From an archaeon ADurb.Bin336 (GTDB lineage Archaea > Iainarchaeota > Iainarchaeia > Iainarchaeales > JAAZKV01): a DNA stretch of 35,810 bases. The translations under genes were made by a program, and so were the position numbers. Below the pieces are notes generated by a model. It was not told the origin of the DNA. It did no database searches and saw nothing but the letters and a program-made list of their open reading frames with translations. The stretch lies in the NCBI GenBank assembly GCA_002068885.1, contig MWBC01000003.1, positions 1-35,810 on the forward strand. The letters run 5' to 3'. Shown in pieces: positions 1 to 7,522 of the stretch; within the stretch, counting starts at the first letter, position 1; every line of letters begins with the position of its first letter.

Positions 1-32
1 ACGAATTTGTTTTGAAACAAAAATAGCTAAGT

Positions 33-41
33 TTTTTATTA
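33..41 (+). promoter_or_regulatory. TATA-like element before the endonuclease IV-like gene
   Basis: A TTTTTATTA stretch is centred about 26 bases before the ATG at 62. This is the archaeal TATA-to-transcription-start distance, and no Shine-Dalgarno sequence precedes the ATG, so the mRNA is probably leaderless. Assigned by position and composition only. Confidence 0.45.
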
Positions 42-61
42 ATGTTCTAACCAATTCTGTA

Positions 62-898
62 ATGTCGTTCAAAAAACTTTTTTTTGCAACTGCGGGAATT
101 CCATTAAGCACAGCTAAACCTAGCACAATTAATGGTATTGGTAGGGTTAATGAACTTGGTTTGGGTGGAATGGAATTAGAATTTGTGCACTCAATTAATG
201 TTAGTAAAGACAATGCTCCTGAAGTAAAAAAAGTTGCGAGTGAGAAAAATGTTTTCCTAACTTGTCATGGTTCTTATTATATTAATTTAAATGCACTAGA
301 ACGACCAAAGTATCACGCTTCGGTTTCTAGAGCAGTTGCTTGTGCAAAGCGAGCAGAGGAATGCGGAGCAGTTTCAATGACTTTTCACGCTGGTTTTTAC
401 TTGGGTTTGGGTAAAGAAAAAACTTTTGAGAATATAAAAAAAGGTTTTGAAGAAATTGAATCCACTTTAAAAAACTCTAATTACAAAATAACTATTCGTC
501 CCGAAACCACTGGAAAAGAATCTCAATTTGGTTCGCTTGAAGAACTCTTGACCCTTTCTTCCCAACTAAATAACACTCTTCCTTGTATTGATTTTTCTCA
601 CTTGCACGCAAGGTCAAATGGGAAGTACAATTCTTATGAAGAGTTCAGAAAAGTTTTGGAGGATAGCGAGAGAGTGTTAGGAAAAAGTTTTTTGAAGAAC
701 TTGCATTGCCATGTTTCAGGAATTGAGTACACTAATAAAGGAGAACGAAAACACTTATTCCTAAAAGATTCTGATTTAAAGTACAAAGAACTTTTAATGG
801 CCCTAAAAGAAATGGATTGTAGGGGAATAATTGTTTGTGAATCCCCCAACATTGAAGATGATGCTTTGTTGTTAAAAAAAACTTTTGAAGAAATTTAA
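62..898 (+). CDS. nfo: Endonuclease IV-like AP endonuclease (family 2, TIM barrel)
   Basis: 278 residues, the usual length of endonuclease IV, which cleaves DNA 5' to abasic sites during base excision repair using three zinc ions. The metal-ligand pattern can be followed: His69 (CHGSY), His109 (TFHAG), Glu148 (RPET), Asp177 and His180 (IDFSH), His215/His217 (HCHVSG), His231, and Glu260 (VCESP). The N-terminal GIPLST and the GLGGMELE segment fit strand 1 and helix 1 of the xylose-isomerase-like barrel. The gene starts without a Shine-Dalgarno sequence and seems leaderless. It converges on the decarboxylase gene with only 19 bases between the stop codons. Another sugar-phosphate isomerase-like TIM barrel is possible, but the complete ligand set favours Nfo. 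Confidence 0.85.
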   Translation: MSFKKLFFATAGIPLSTAKPSTINGIGRVNELGLGGMELEFVHSINVSKDNAPEVKKVASEKNVFLTCHGSYYINLNALERPKYHASVSRAVACAKRAEECGAVSMTFHAGFYLGLGKEKTFENIKKGFEEIESTLKNSNYKITIRPETTGKESQFGSLEELLTLSSQLNNTLPCIDFSHLHARSNGKYNSYEEFRKVLEDSERVLGKSFLKNLHCHVSGIEYTNKGERKHLFLKDSDLKYKELLMALKEMDCRGIIVCESPNIEDDALLLKKTFEEI

Positions 899-917
899 AT
901 AAAATCACTTTTATTGT

Positions 918-2390
918 TTAATGATTCTTTCTTAAAAGATCGTAAAAATACTTCATTTCAGTAGGGTCAGCTAATTTTAGTACATCAAGTTCGGGCCCAA
1001 ATATTTCTGAATACCTATCCCTTCTCCTGATTAATTGAGTTTCCCCATTTTTGTTGATTTTTATTATTGGGGCAAGTTTTAAGTTATTGAAATTTGAACC
1101 CATTACAAAACTATAAGCCCCTGCGTCCATCACTACAAGTAAATCCCCCTTCTCTAACCTAGGCATTTTTCTTCTAGTTGCAATAACATCAATACAATCA
1201 CAAGTACACCCAGTGATATCATATTTTTGAGTGCTTTTTGTTCGCATTTTTGTTCCAGGGAGTATTTCATAATCACAATGAGAAATTAAAACATCAGGAA
1301 ACATTGAGTAACAAGAACCATCAGTGATTACTATTTCTCTTGGCCCGAGTTTTTTGTTACTAACAACTTTAATAATTCCTATTCCTGCGTTTGCTACAAT
1401 TGATTTTCCTGGTTCAAATACTAAAGTAACTTCTCCTAATTCATATTCTTTGCATAGTTTTTTGAAGAAGGGTACAAATTTTTCTCCGAATTCTTTTGGG
1501 GTAAAATATTTTCCTGGGCAATATGCTTTTGGGGCTTCAACAGGAAATCCTCCTCCAAAATCAAGCATTTCAATTAGCATTCCGTTTTCTTTTGCATATT
1601 CAGCTAGTTTAACAATTTTTTTTGCAGCTAGGAAATATCCTTTTGTGTTGTGTGCGTATGAGCCGTGGAAGTGAAAACCCTTTAATCTAATAATTGGGTT
1701 ATCCCTAATCAAATTAATTGCTTTTTTTGCTAGGGAGTAAGGAATTCCGTATTGTTGTTTTTTTGTAGAAAATTTGCCTTCTTTGATCATTGGGTTAATT
1801 CTTAGCATTATTGGAACTACTTTGTTTATTTGTTCTCCTGCGCTAATAGCTATTTTTAGTTCTTCAATTGAATCAATTGTGATTACTGATACTCCTAATT
1901 CAAGGGCAAATAAAATATCTTTTTTTGTTTTGTATAAATTAGTGAAAGTTATTTGTTCTGGTCTAAAATCAGCAAGCAATCCCAAAATTATTTCTCCCAC
2001 ACTACTTGCATCAAAATCAAATCCTTCTTCTCTAATTATTCTCAAAACCTCTAAATTAGAATTACATTTGCAAGCATATTGTGGTCTGAATGGAGTGTAA
2101 TCAAATCCTTCAATAAATGCCCTGCATTTTTTTCTAATTTCTTCTTCTACAATAACATAAATTGGCGAACCATATTTTTTTACTATTTCTTTAATATTAA
2201 CTCCCTCAATTAATAAATCCCCATTTTTATCTTGGCTTAGGAAGTGTTTCCAGCGTGCGCGTAAATATTTTCTAGGAATATTTTCTCGTTCATGTTTCTT
2301 TTTAGGAGTTAATTTAAAATTAGGTTCTTTTTCTTGTTTTTGAATGTATTGAATATTTTTGAGTTGAATGGAATTTTTTTTTATTTTCAT
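918..2390 (-). CDS. Fold-III PLP decarboxylase (diaminopimelate/ornithine/arginine decarboxylase family)
   Basis: 490-residue alanine-racemase-fold decarboxylase. The PLP lysine is Lys108 in YACKCN; HFHGSY (240-245), LDFGGGFP (277-284, phosphate-binding glycines) and EPGKS (326-330) follow, then the C-terminal barrel with GAYSFVM (424-430). Overall it resembles LysA, the last step of lysine synthesis. However, the catalytic-Cys motif reads C397-D398-C399-I400-D401, where LysA normally has CES(G/S)D and ornithine/arginine-type enzymes have CD..D, so the substrate is uncertain. The first ~45 residues are a lysine-rich extension absent from typical family members. The start has a good GGAGGG ribosome-binding site. 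It lies 33 bases after the ferredoxin gene and is probably co-transcribed with it. Confidence 0.8.
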   Translation of the reverse strand: MKIKKNSIQLKNIQYIQKQEKEPNFKLTPKKKHERENIPRKYLRARWKHFLSQDKNGDLLIEGVNIKEIVKKYGSPIYVIVEEEIRKKCRAFIEGFDYTPFRPQYACKCNSNLEVLRIIREEGFDFDASSVGEIILGLLADFRPEQITFTNLYKTKKDILFALELGVSVITIDSIEELKIAISAGEQINKVVPIMLRINPMIKEGKFSTKKQQYGIPYSLAKKAINLIRDNPIIRLKGFHFHGSYAHNTKGYFLAAKKIVKLAEYAKENGMLIEMLDFGGGFPVEAPKAYCPGKYFTPKEFGEKFVPFFKKLCKEYELGEVTLVFEPGKSIVANAGIGIIKVVSNKKLGPREIVITDGSCYSMFPDVLISHCDYEILPGTKMRTKSTQKYDITGCTCDCIDVIATRRKMPRLEKGDLLVVMDAGAYSFVMGSNFNNLKLAPIIKINKNGETQLIRRRDRYSEIFGPELDVLKLADPTEMKYFYDLLRKNH

Positions 2391-2422
2391 TTTCCCTCCA
2401 ACTCCTCTTCACTAAATTATTG

Positions 2423-2635
2423 TTATTTGTTTATTTTTATGCATTGTACAGGACAAGCATTAGCCGCTTCTGTACTACAACCAGCATCACTAACTTCTTT
2501 AACCAAAAGTTTTCCTTCTTTTTTTGAACCAATTAGTTCAGCTTTATCTCCCTTAAATTCCCAATCCTTTGGGCAAATTGCTGCACATGCTCCACAACCA
2601 ATGCAAGCATCTATATCTTGAGTTATTTTCACCAT
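2423..2635 (-). CDS. Single [4Fe-4S] ferredoxin, Pyrococcus/Thermococcus type
   Basis: 70-residue small electron carrier. Cys11, Cys14 and Cys17 (C-x2-C-x2-C) with the distant Cys61 before Pro would ligate one [4Fe-4S] cluster. Cys21 and Cys53 occupy the positions of the disulfide seen in P. furiosus ferredoxin. A second cluster motif is missing. The gene has its own TATA box (TTTATAAAA, 2678-2686 on the opposite strand) and a GGTGGAGAT ribosome-binding site. It precedes the PLP decarboxylase gene, though no redox link between the two is obvious. Likely cytosolic electron donor or acceptor for oxidoreductases encoded elsewhere. Confidence 0.9.
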   Translation of the reverse strand: MVKITQDIDACIGCGACAAICPKDWEFKGDKAELIGSKKEGKLLVKEVSDAGCSTEAANACPVQCIKINK

Positions 2636-2709
2636 TTATCTCCACCTCAATTTATATCTAACTAAACTTCATTCTCGTTTATAAAACCACTCTAAACACT
2701 TTTTTGTAT

Positions 2710-2997
2710 TTATTCTTTTTCTTTACTAACTTCTTTTGCAAGTATGTTTGCAACTAAATACATCCAAACAAGGTCAAGTGATTTTGCTAAGGGTAAAGCT
2801 ATTTGGGTTTCAATTCCGCTGGTGTGGGATACAATCATTGTGATCGGTTTTAGTGTGAAAAAAATTATGTTTGCTATTGGAGAAAAGGGGATTAAATTAA
2901 TTATTAATTCTGAATAAACTTCTGCTACCAAAAAAATAAAGAACAACCAATAAATTTTTTTCCAAGTTGGTTTAAAAAAATCTTTCACTTTACCCAA
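2710..2997 (-). CDS. Small membrane protein of unknown function
   Basis: 95 residues with two clear hydrophobic segments (about 14-34 and 37-57) and a third amphipathic one (about 65-87), and a charged C-terminus ending KEVSKEKE. I do not recognise a family. The start is a TTG at 2997, supported by a GGTGAG ribosome-binding site eight bases upstream. No in-frame ATG is placed near it. It begins 20 bases after the stop of the pentein-fold gene, so the two are probably co-transcribed. Confidence 0.55.
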   Translation of the reverse strand: MGKVKDFFKPTWKKIYWLFFIFLVAEVYSELIINLIPFSPIANIIFFTLKPITMIVSHTSGIETQIALPLAKSLDLVWMYLVANILAKEVSKEKE

Positions 2998-3017
2998 AAT
3001 TCACTCACCTTTTTTAT

Positions 3018-3974
3018 TTAGTCAGTGTTAACAAAACACCTTACTCCTCCAAACATTAAATTGTTTCCTTCTAGAGTACTAGGAGTAGTATAAACTTTTA
3101 CACCTGCTTTTTCTAAAAGCTTTGCTGTTCTAGTAGCTTTTTTATCCATTATTATTTCTCCATTCCCTATATTCAAAAAATTCGAGGGGTAAAAATATCT
3201 CTCTTCAACAGGCACTTTTATTAATTTGAATCCAATTGTTTGCGCAATTTTAGTAATTCGCCCAGAGTGTTTAGCATAATAATCAGGGTCAACCAGCATA
3301 ACTTTTTTTTGAGGGATTGTGTTAATGAAAACATCAATATGTTCAAAAAATCTATTAGTAGCTTTACTTCCTTGTGTTCTCCCAAGTCGTTTATAATTAA
3401 ATCCAGGTAATTCAAACACCAAGTATCCTCTTTTAGTCAACATCTCAATTTCTTCATTTACTAAATTTTTTTGCACACCTAATTTTCTTTTTGAAGCGTG
3501 TTGAGGGGAAGAAGCCACTAACAAAACTTCTTTTCCATTAACCTTTCCCGCGTTAATTATTCTCCCCCCATCCCCAAAAAATCTTTTTTCTTTTTGACTA
3601 TTTGTTTTCAAATCAGTTGCTCGTGATTTGTTTAATATTCTTTTACCCATTCTAGTAAAAACATCCCTCTCCCAAAAAGCATTGTAATAATTATTTTCAC
3701 TAAGTGGAACTAACTTAATCATAGTGTTTTTAGTTTCTTTTTTTATCGCTTCAATTACTCTCCTCAATTTTTCAATTTGTTGTTTTGGAGCGGACTGGGG
3801 TATAGTAATTATAACTCTTTTTTTTGATTTAGCAAGTAGCTTTATTACTCCCATTCTTTCAGAATTAATTCTAAGAACAGCTCTTGATTTAATTCCTTTT
3901 TTAGCTAGTTCTTGCGAAGCTTGAATTAATTGTTTTTTTGAAGCAAGGGAAGTGACATAAAATTTTTTACGCAT
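3018..3974 (-). CDS. Pentein-fold guanidine-modifying enzyme (amidinotransferase / deiminase-like)
   Basis: 318 residues with the signature layout of the guanidine-modifying (pentein) superfamily: WERD at 101-104, GDGG at 134-137, a catalytic-type His212 in EHID (211-214), a VEERYFYPSNFL segment at 256-267, and a C-terminal nucleophile Cys313 in GGVRC after the LEGNNLMFGG strand. Enzymes of this fold hydrolyse or transfer amidino groups of arginine, agmatine, dimethylarginine or peptidyl arginine. I cannot assign the substrate. The N-terminal ~60 residues are basic and may be lineage-specific. A TATA-like element at 3996-4004 lies 26 bases before the ATG, so the transcript looks leaderless. 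Confidence 0.7.
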   Translation of the reverse strand: MRKKFYVTSLASKKQLIQASQELAKKGIKSRAVLRINSERMGVIKLLAKSKKRVIITIPQSAPKQQIEKLRRVIEAIKKETKNTMIKLVPLSENNYYNAFWERDVFTRMGKRILNKSRATDLKTNSQKEKRFFGDGGRIINAGKVNGKEVLLVASSPQHASKRKLGVQKNLVNEEIEMLTKRGYLVFELPGFNYKRLGRTQGSKATNRFFEHIDVFINTIPQKKVMLVDPDYYAKHSGRITKIAQTIGFKLIKVPVEERYFYPSNFLNIGNGEIIMDKKATRTAKLLEKAGVKVYTTPSTLEGNNLMFGGVRCFVNTD

Positions 3975-4044
3975 ATAAACAAATTGTTTCTTAGTTAATA
4001 AAAAGCTTATTTTGTATTAAAAAATTAAAATTTTTACAAAGAGT

Positions 4045-4158
4045 GAGGCAGCGTCTAGCAGGCTCCGCCCGTTAAGGAAGTGCCTAGCCAATCCCTGTGA
4101 GTCTTAACTTCCGGGTTCGGAACGAGTCCGGGTGTGTCCCTCACGGTTTGACCGCCTC
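4045..4158 (-). rRNA. rrf: 5S ribosomal RNA
   Basis: Read on the minus strand, the segment starts GAGGCGGTC and ends GCTGCCTC, giving a seven-pair helix I (G.U allowed). The internal segment with CCGAACCCGGAAGTTAAG is the conserved 5S loop/helix III region, and the pairing partners GCCTGCTAGACG and CCTAGGCAC are typical of archaeal 5S. Length is about 114 nt. It is isolated: no 16S, 23S or tRNA gene lies next to it. A consensus TATA box sits about 26 bases upstream and a T-rich tract follows the 3' end. Confidence 0.95.
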
Positions 4159-4180
4159 AATTATAATTGAATCTAGAAGG

Positions 4181-4188
4181 TTTATAAA
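4181..4188 (-). promoter_or_regulatory. TATA box of the 5S rRNA gene
   Basis: A perfect TTTATAAA is centred about 26 bases before the 5' end of the 5S rRNA, the canonical archaeal spacing. AAGC precedes it on the transcribed strand, in the BRE position. Confidence 0.8.
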
Positions 4189-4228
4189 GCTTGGTTTTTT
4201 ACTAACCAAGCAACCTTTTTTTAAAAAA

Positions 4229-4789
4229 TTATTTTTGAATTAGTTTCTTTTTTCCTTTTCTTTTAACAACCATTTCTTCTACTAGTTTTAATCCTTTTTT
4301 TAGGTGAGCTTCTTTTTTTGCTCCTGCACAAATCATTTTCCCATTTTTAAATAACAAGAAAGTTAATTTTGGTTCATCCATTCTAAGAATTGCTCCTGGG
4401 AATTGTTCTGGTTCATATTCAACGTTGTCAAGTTCCATTGCAACTTCAAACAAATCCAAATTAACATCAAGTGAAGCAGTAGCAACAAAATTAACTATTT
4501 CAAAATCCACGTTTCTTTTAACCTTCACTTCTTTTTGAACTTCGTGAATCATTTTGTTTGCTTTTCTAATTCCTTGTTGAATTTGGGCTTCTGAACTAGC
4601 TCCTGAACAAATTATTTTTCCATTCTTAAACAATAACAAAGAAACTTTTGGTTCTTTAATTTTTAGAATTGCTCCTGGGAATTGTTCTGGTTCGTATTCA
4701 ATATTAGGTATTCCTACCGCTAGTGAGTATAAGTCAAGGTTTTGATCTAAAGAAGCAGCTGCAACCATATTAACAATAGTATATTTCAT
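4229..4789 (-). CDS. tbp: TATA-box-binding protein
   Basis: 186 residues, standard archaeal length. Two direct repeats form the saddle: each contains EPEQFPGA (33-40 and 126-133) followed by the LLLFKNGK / FLLFKNGK strand and a C(S/A)GA segment. TBP recognises the TATA box and recruits TFB and RNA polymerase. The C-terminus is basic (KRKGKKKLIQK) rather than acidic as in many archaeal TBPs. The ATG has a GGGGTGA ribosome-binding site seven to eight bases upstream. A perfect palindrome overlies its probable transcription start, suggesting autoregulation or a repressor. Confidence 0.97.
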   Translation of the reverse strand: MKYTIVNMVAAASLDQNLDLYSLAVGIPNIEYEPEQFPGAILKIKEPKVSLLLFKNGKIICSGASSEAQIQQGIRKANKMIHEVQKEVKVKRNVDFEIVNFVATASLDVNLDLFEVAMELDNVEYEPEQFPGAILRMDEPKLTFLLFKNGKMICAGAKKEAHLKKGLKLVEEMVVKRKGKKKLIQK

Positions 4790-4809
4790 TAAAATTCACC
4801 CCAATAAAA

Positions 4810-4840
4810 TGTGTGTTCACACACTTCAACTATTTATAAA
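4810..4840 (-). promoter_or_regulatory. tbp promoter: TATA box plus palindrome at the transcription start
   Basis: TTTATAAA at 4833-4840 serves tbp on the minus strand. TGTGTG-TT-CACACA at 4810-4823 is a 6-bp-arm inverted repeat lying where transcription should start (about 4809), an arrangement that would let a bound dimer block polymerase. A second TTTATAAA at 4853-4860 could act on either strand. Confidence 0.6.
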
Positions 4841-5053
4841 GAAAAAGTAAAAGTTTATAAACCCCCTTTTTAAAGTATAAAAAGCCCGTCCTACAAAAAG
4901 AGACTTGATTTGTTTGATTTATTTTTTTTATTTTTTCTTTTAATATTTCATTAAAATTATTCTCAGGATATTTTTCAACCCTTGAGTAATCGTTTTTAAA
5001 GCTTTGCTTCTGAATTTATATTATACAAGTTTTTTGATTATTGGTGATTAGTA

Positions 5054-5350
5054 ATGAAGATTCAAGGAAATCCAAGAAAGCCAGGTAAGAGGGGTAGAAC
5101 TAGAAGTAAGTTCAGAAAGACTACTCCTAAGGTTACTGTTAGTGATATAATGACTGAGTTTTCTGTTGGGGATAAAGTTTGTGTTGTTATTGATTCTAGT
5201 TATCACTCTGGTTTGCCTGATAAGAGCTTTCATGGTTTATCTGGAGTTGTTTCTAAGAAGAGAGGAGATGCTTACGAGGTTAGTTTGCTAAGGGGTAAGA
5301 AAGCTATGACTGTAGTAACTACTCCAGTGCATTTAAAAAAATTAGTTTGA
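5054..5350 (+). CDS. rpl21e: Ribosomal protein L21e
   Basis: 98 residues, normal length for this archaeal/eukaryotic large-subunit protein. The GKRGRTRSKF N-terminus, the FSVGDKVCVVID segment, the FHGLSGVVSKKRGDAYEV core and the C-terminal VTTPVHLKKL all match the family. The ATG has a GGTGATTAG ribosome-binding site. It heads the conserved archaeal cluster L21e-rpo4-DUF655-ksgA, and a TTTTTAAAG box near 4994 is the likely promoter. Confidence 0.96.
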   Translation: MKIQGNPRKPGKRGRTRSKFRKTTPKVTVSDIMTEFSVGDKVCVVIDSSYHSGLPDKSFHGLSGVVSKKRGDAYEVSLLRGKKAMTVVTTPVHLKKLV

Positions 5351-5383
5351 TTAGTTTGAATTGAATTTGGTTTGGGTGTGTTT

Positions 5384-5731
5384 ATGAAATCTAAAGTAAT
5401 TGAGATGAAACCTGCAACTCTTTTTGAGGTTAAGGAAGTTCTAAAAGCAAGAAAGGGTGAGAAAGAACTTAATTACGAACAAGAACAAACTTACAAATAT
5501 GTTGAAAAATTTGCTAAATTAACTGAAAAACAAACTAATGATTTACTTGAGGGTTTGAGTAAAATTGATTTTTTAAAAGATCTTGAATTGTTAAGATTTG
5601 AGATTGCTAATACTGTTCCTACTAGGGTTGAGCAGTTACAATTAATGCTCCCTAAGGGACTCACTCCTTCTGAAGAAGAACTAAAGAGTGTAATTGAGTT
5701 AACGAAAAAGTTTGAGGACAAGTTCCAATAA
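5384..5731 (+). CDS. rpo4: DNA-directed RNA polymerase subunit Rpo4 (RpoF/Rpb4)
   Basis: 115 residues. Rpo4 pairs with Rpo7 to form the polymerase stalk. The helical HRDC-like part is visible: LNYEQEQTYKYVEKFAKL, then LTEKQTNDLLEGLSKI, and a C-terminal TRVEQLQLMLPKGLTPSEEEL helix pair (residues about 83-105). I chose the ATG at 5384 rather than the upstream TTG at 5372 because a GGGTGTG motif sits at the right distance before it. It follows L21e by 33 bases in the usual archaeal gene order. Confidence 0.92.
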   Translation: MKSKVIEMKPATLFEVKEVLKARKGEKELNYEQEQTYKYVEKFAKLTEKQTNDLLEGLSKIDFLKDLELLRFEIANTVPTRVEQLQLMLPKGLTPSEEELKSVIELTKKFEDKFQ

Positions 5732-5825
5732 ATCTATTTTTTGAGGGCTTTTTTGTTCTTAATTGAATAGAATTGATTTAAAAGGAGTTAAATTATATTT
5801 ATTTGTTATTGGAGGCGATGTTAAA

Positions 5826-6440
5826 ATGGCTGCTGAAGAATATGGAATTGTGTTAGATTATATGCCTACTGGCAAATCCTCTGCTGCAAAAACAGAGCCT
5901 TTAGCCCAAGTAATTGGAAAAGATTCTTTTACTTTGCTTGAGGTTGTTCCTAAACCAGGTATTAGTTTAACTATTGGTGAAGAGGTTTATGTGGGTAAGG
6001 ATGATCGGCCAAAAGTAGAGTTGGTTAAGGGAAGAATAGCTTACAAAGATTTGACTTCTAATTCGCTTTCAGAGCTTGAGGATATAATTGAAGAAATAGT
6101 GTTGGCTCAGAAAGAAAAGTTCCTTAATTTTTTTAACACTTCTAGAGCAATTTCTCTTTACAGACACCAATTAGAATTACTCCCTGGACTAGGAAAGAAG
6201 AATATGTTAGCTATTCTTGATGAGAGGGAAAAGAAACCTTTTGCTTCTTTTGAAGAAATTTCTCAAAGAGTTAAAGGGGTTAGTGATGCACAAAAAATGA
6301 TTGTTAGAAGAATTGTTGAAGAATTAGAGGGTATTGATACTAAGCATTATTTATTTGTTCGTCCTCCTTCAGAACCAAGAGAGAATAGATTTAATAGATT
6401 CTCTAACCAAAATAGAGGATATCCTCCTAGACGATATTAA
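5826..6440 (+). CDS. DUF655 family predicted RNA-binding protein with helix-hairpin-helix
   Basis: 204 residues. The N-terminal half has YGIVLDYMPTGK and GEEVYVGKD segments typical of a small beta-barrel nucleic-acid-binding domain. The C-terminal half has LLPGLGKKNMLAILDERE, a helix-hairpin-helix motif (about 135-170). The C-terminus is rich in Arg, Asn and Phe (NRFNRFSNQNRGYPPRRY), consistent with RNA contact. DUF655 proteins sit between rpo4 and ksgA in many archaea, and their function is not established. The ATG at 5826 is supported by an excellent GGAGGCGAT ribosome-binding site; an upstream in-frame TTG at 5763 is not. Confidence 0.88.
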   Translation: MAAEEYGIVLDYMPTGKSSAAKTEPLAQVIGKDSFTLLEVVPKPGISLTIGEEVYVGKDDRPKVELVKGRIAYKDLTSNSLSELEDIIEEIVLAQKEKFLNFFNTSRAISLYRHQLELLPGLGKKNMLAILDEREKKPFASFEEISQRVKGVSDAQKMIVRRIVEELEGIDTKHYLFVRPPSEPRENRFNRFSNQNRGYPPRRY

Positions 6441-6475
6441 ATTATTAAATAAATTTAGTGTTGAAAATATTTTTT

Positions 6476-6510
6476 TGAAGGAATTAAATTCCTTCATTTC
6501 TTTAATTTTT
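6476..6510 (+). terminator. Hairpin plus T-rich tail after DUF655
   Basis: TGAAGGAATT and AATTCCTTCA (6476-6485 and 6487-6496) are perfect inverted arms, forming a GAAGGAA/TTCCTTC stem with a small loop. A T-rich tract follows to 6511. It could end the L21e-rpo4-DUF655 transcript before ksgA. Confidence 0.55.
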
Positions 6511-6539
6511 TTAGTAAATTAAAATTACAAGTGGGTATT

Positions 6540-7421
6540 ATGGCTCTTTTTGATGAATTGCAAGATTTGATGATTGAGAATCGGTTTCGTCCAGAAAAAA
6601 AATTATCCCAATTTTTTTGTATTAATGAAGCTCTTTTATATTTTATAGCAAAAAAAATTGATTTAAAAAAAGGGGATGTTGTTCTTGAGGTGGGGGCAGG
6701 AACTGGTTTTTTTACTAAAATTCTTTTGAATGAAGCTAAAAAAGTTGGGGCGAAAGTAGTTGCTATTGAACTTGATCAAACTATGGTTAATTTGTTGGGC
6801 AAAAAGTTTAGTAAAGAAATTGAAAATAAAGAATTAGAACTTATTTTAGGGGATGTTTTAGAAGCAGATTTGGAAAAATTAGGAGTAACTAAAATTGCGT
6901 CACTTCCTCCTTATCACATTTCTTCTGCATTAGTATCCAAAATTATTTTAACCAATAATTTGACTCGGGCTATTTTGGTTCTTGATAAGGGTTTTGTTGA
7001 TAAGATGATTTCTTTTGAGGGGCTTGTGGAGTATGGGGCCCTTACAGCAATGGTTAATTTGAATTCAAAAGTTATTGTTGCTGAGGATAGTATTGCTCCT
7101 CAAAGTTTTTTCCCTGTGCCTAATTGTCATAGTGCGGTTCTTCAACTTGATTTTAATTATAAGAATAATTCAAAAGAGTATTTTGTTTTCTTAAAAGAGA
7201 TTTTTAGACACAAGAATAAAGATTTACAAAAAGCATTAAAACAATCAATTGGATTTTTATCAAAATCAATTGGGTGGAGTGAGCGTGAAGTTAATTTGAG
7301 AATTGATTCTCTTAAGAACGCTCAAAAAAAAGTTTATTTGCTTTCCCCACAAGAACTGCTTGATGTTTTTGAATATTTAAATACTAAAAATACAAAAAAT
7401 ATTAAGCAAAAAACAAAATAA
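6540..7421 (+). CDS. ksgA: rRNA adenine dimethyltransferase KsgA/Dim1
   Basis: 293 residues. KsgA/Dim1 dimethylates two adjacent adenines near the 3' end of 16S rRNA. The SAM-binding motif I is VLEVGAGTGFFT (48-59), with an acidic motif II VAIELDQ (74-80) and LGDV (103-106). SQFFCINEALL replaces the usual GQ.FL entry segment. Motif IV reads SLPPYHISS (121-129), where family members normally have NLPYxISS, so the expected Asn is not in place. The ATG at 6540 is preferred over the in-frame GTG at 6531 on family start position. Gene order after DUF655 supports the assignment; full activity is less certain. Confidence 0.88.
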   Translation: MALFDELQDLMIENRFRPEKKLSQFFCINEALLYFIAKKIDLKKGDVVLEVGAGTGFFTKILLNEAKKVGAKVVAIELDQTMVNLLGKKFSKEIENKELELILGDVLEADLEKLGVTKIASLPPYHISSALVSKIILTNNLTRAILVLDKGFVDKMISFEGLVEYGALTAMVNLNSKVIVAEDSIAPQSFFPVPNCHSAVLQLDFNYKNNSKEYFVFLKEIFRHKNKDLQKALKQSIGFLSKSIGWSEREVNLRIDSLKNAQKKVYLLSPQELLDVFEYLNTKNTKNIKQKTK

Positions 7422-7456
7422 ATTCTATTTTTTTATAAATTGTTTTTTTTTTTAAA

Positions 7457-7498
7457 AAAGTGATTTAAAATTATTTTTCATAAATTCTAAATCACTTT
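7457..7498. terminator. Bidirectional terminator between convergent ksgA and AMP phosphorylase genes
   Basis: AAAGTGATTTA (7457-7467) and TAAATCACTTT (7488-7498) are perfect 11-bp inverted arms around a 20-base loop. T-runs lie beyond the arms on each strand. The position between two converging genes fits a shared terminator. Confidence 0.6.
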
Positions 7499-7522
7499 GT
7501 TTTATTTTTTGTTTTTTTGCTC

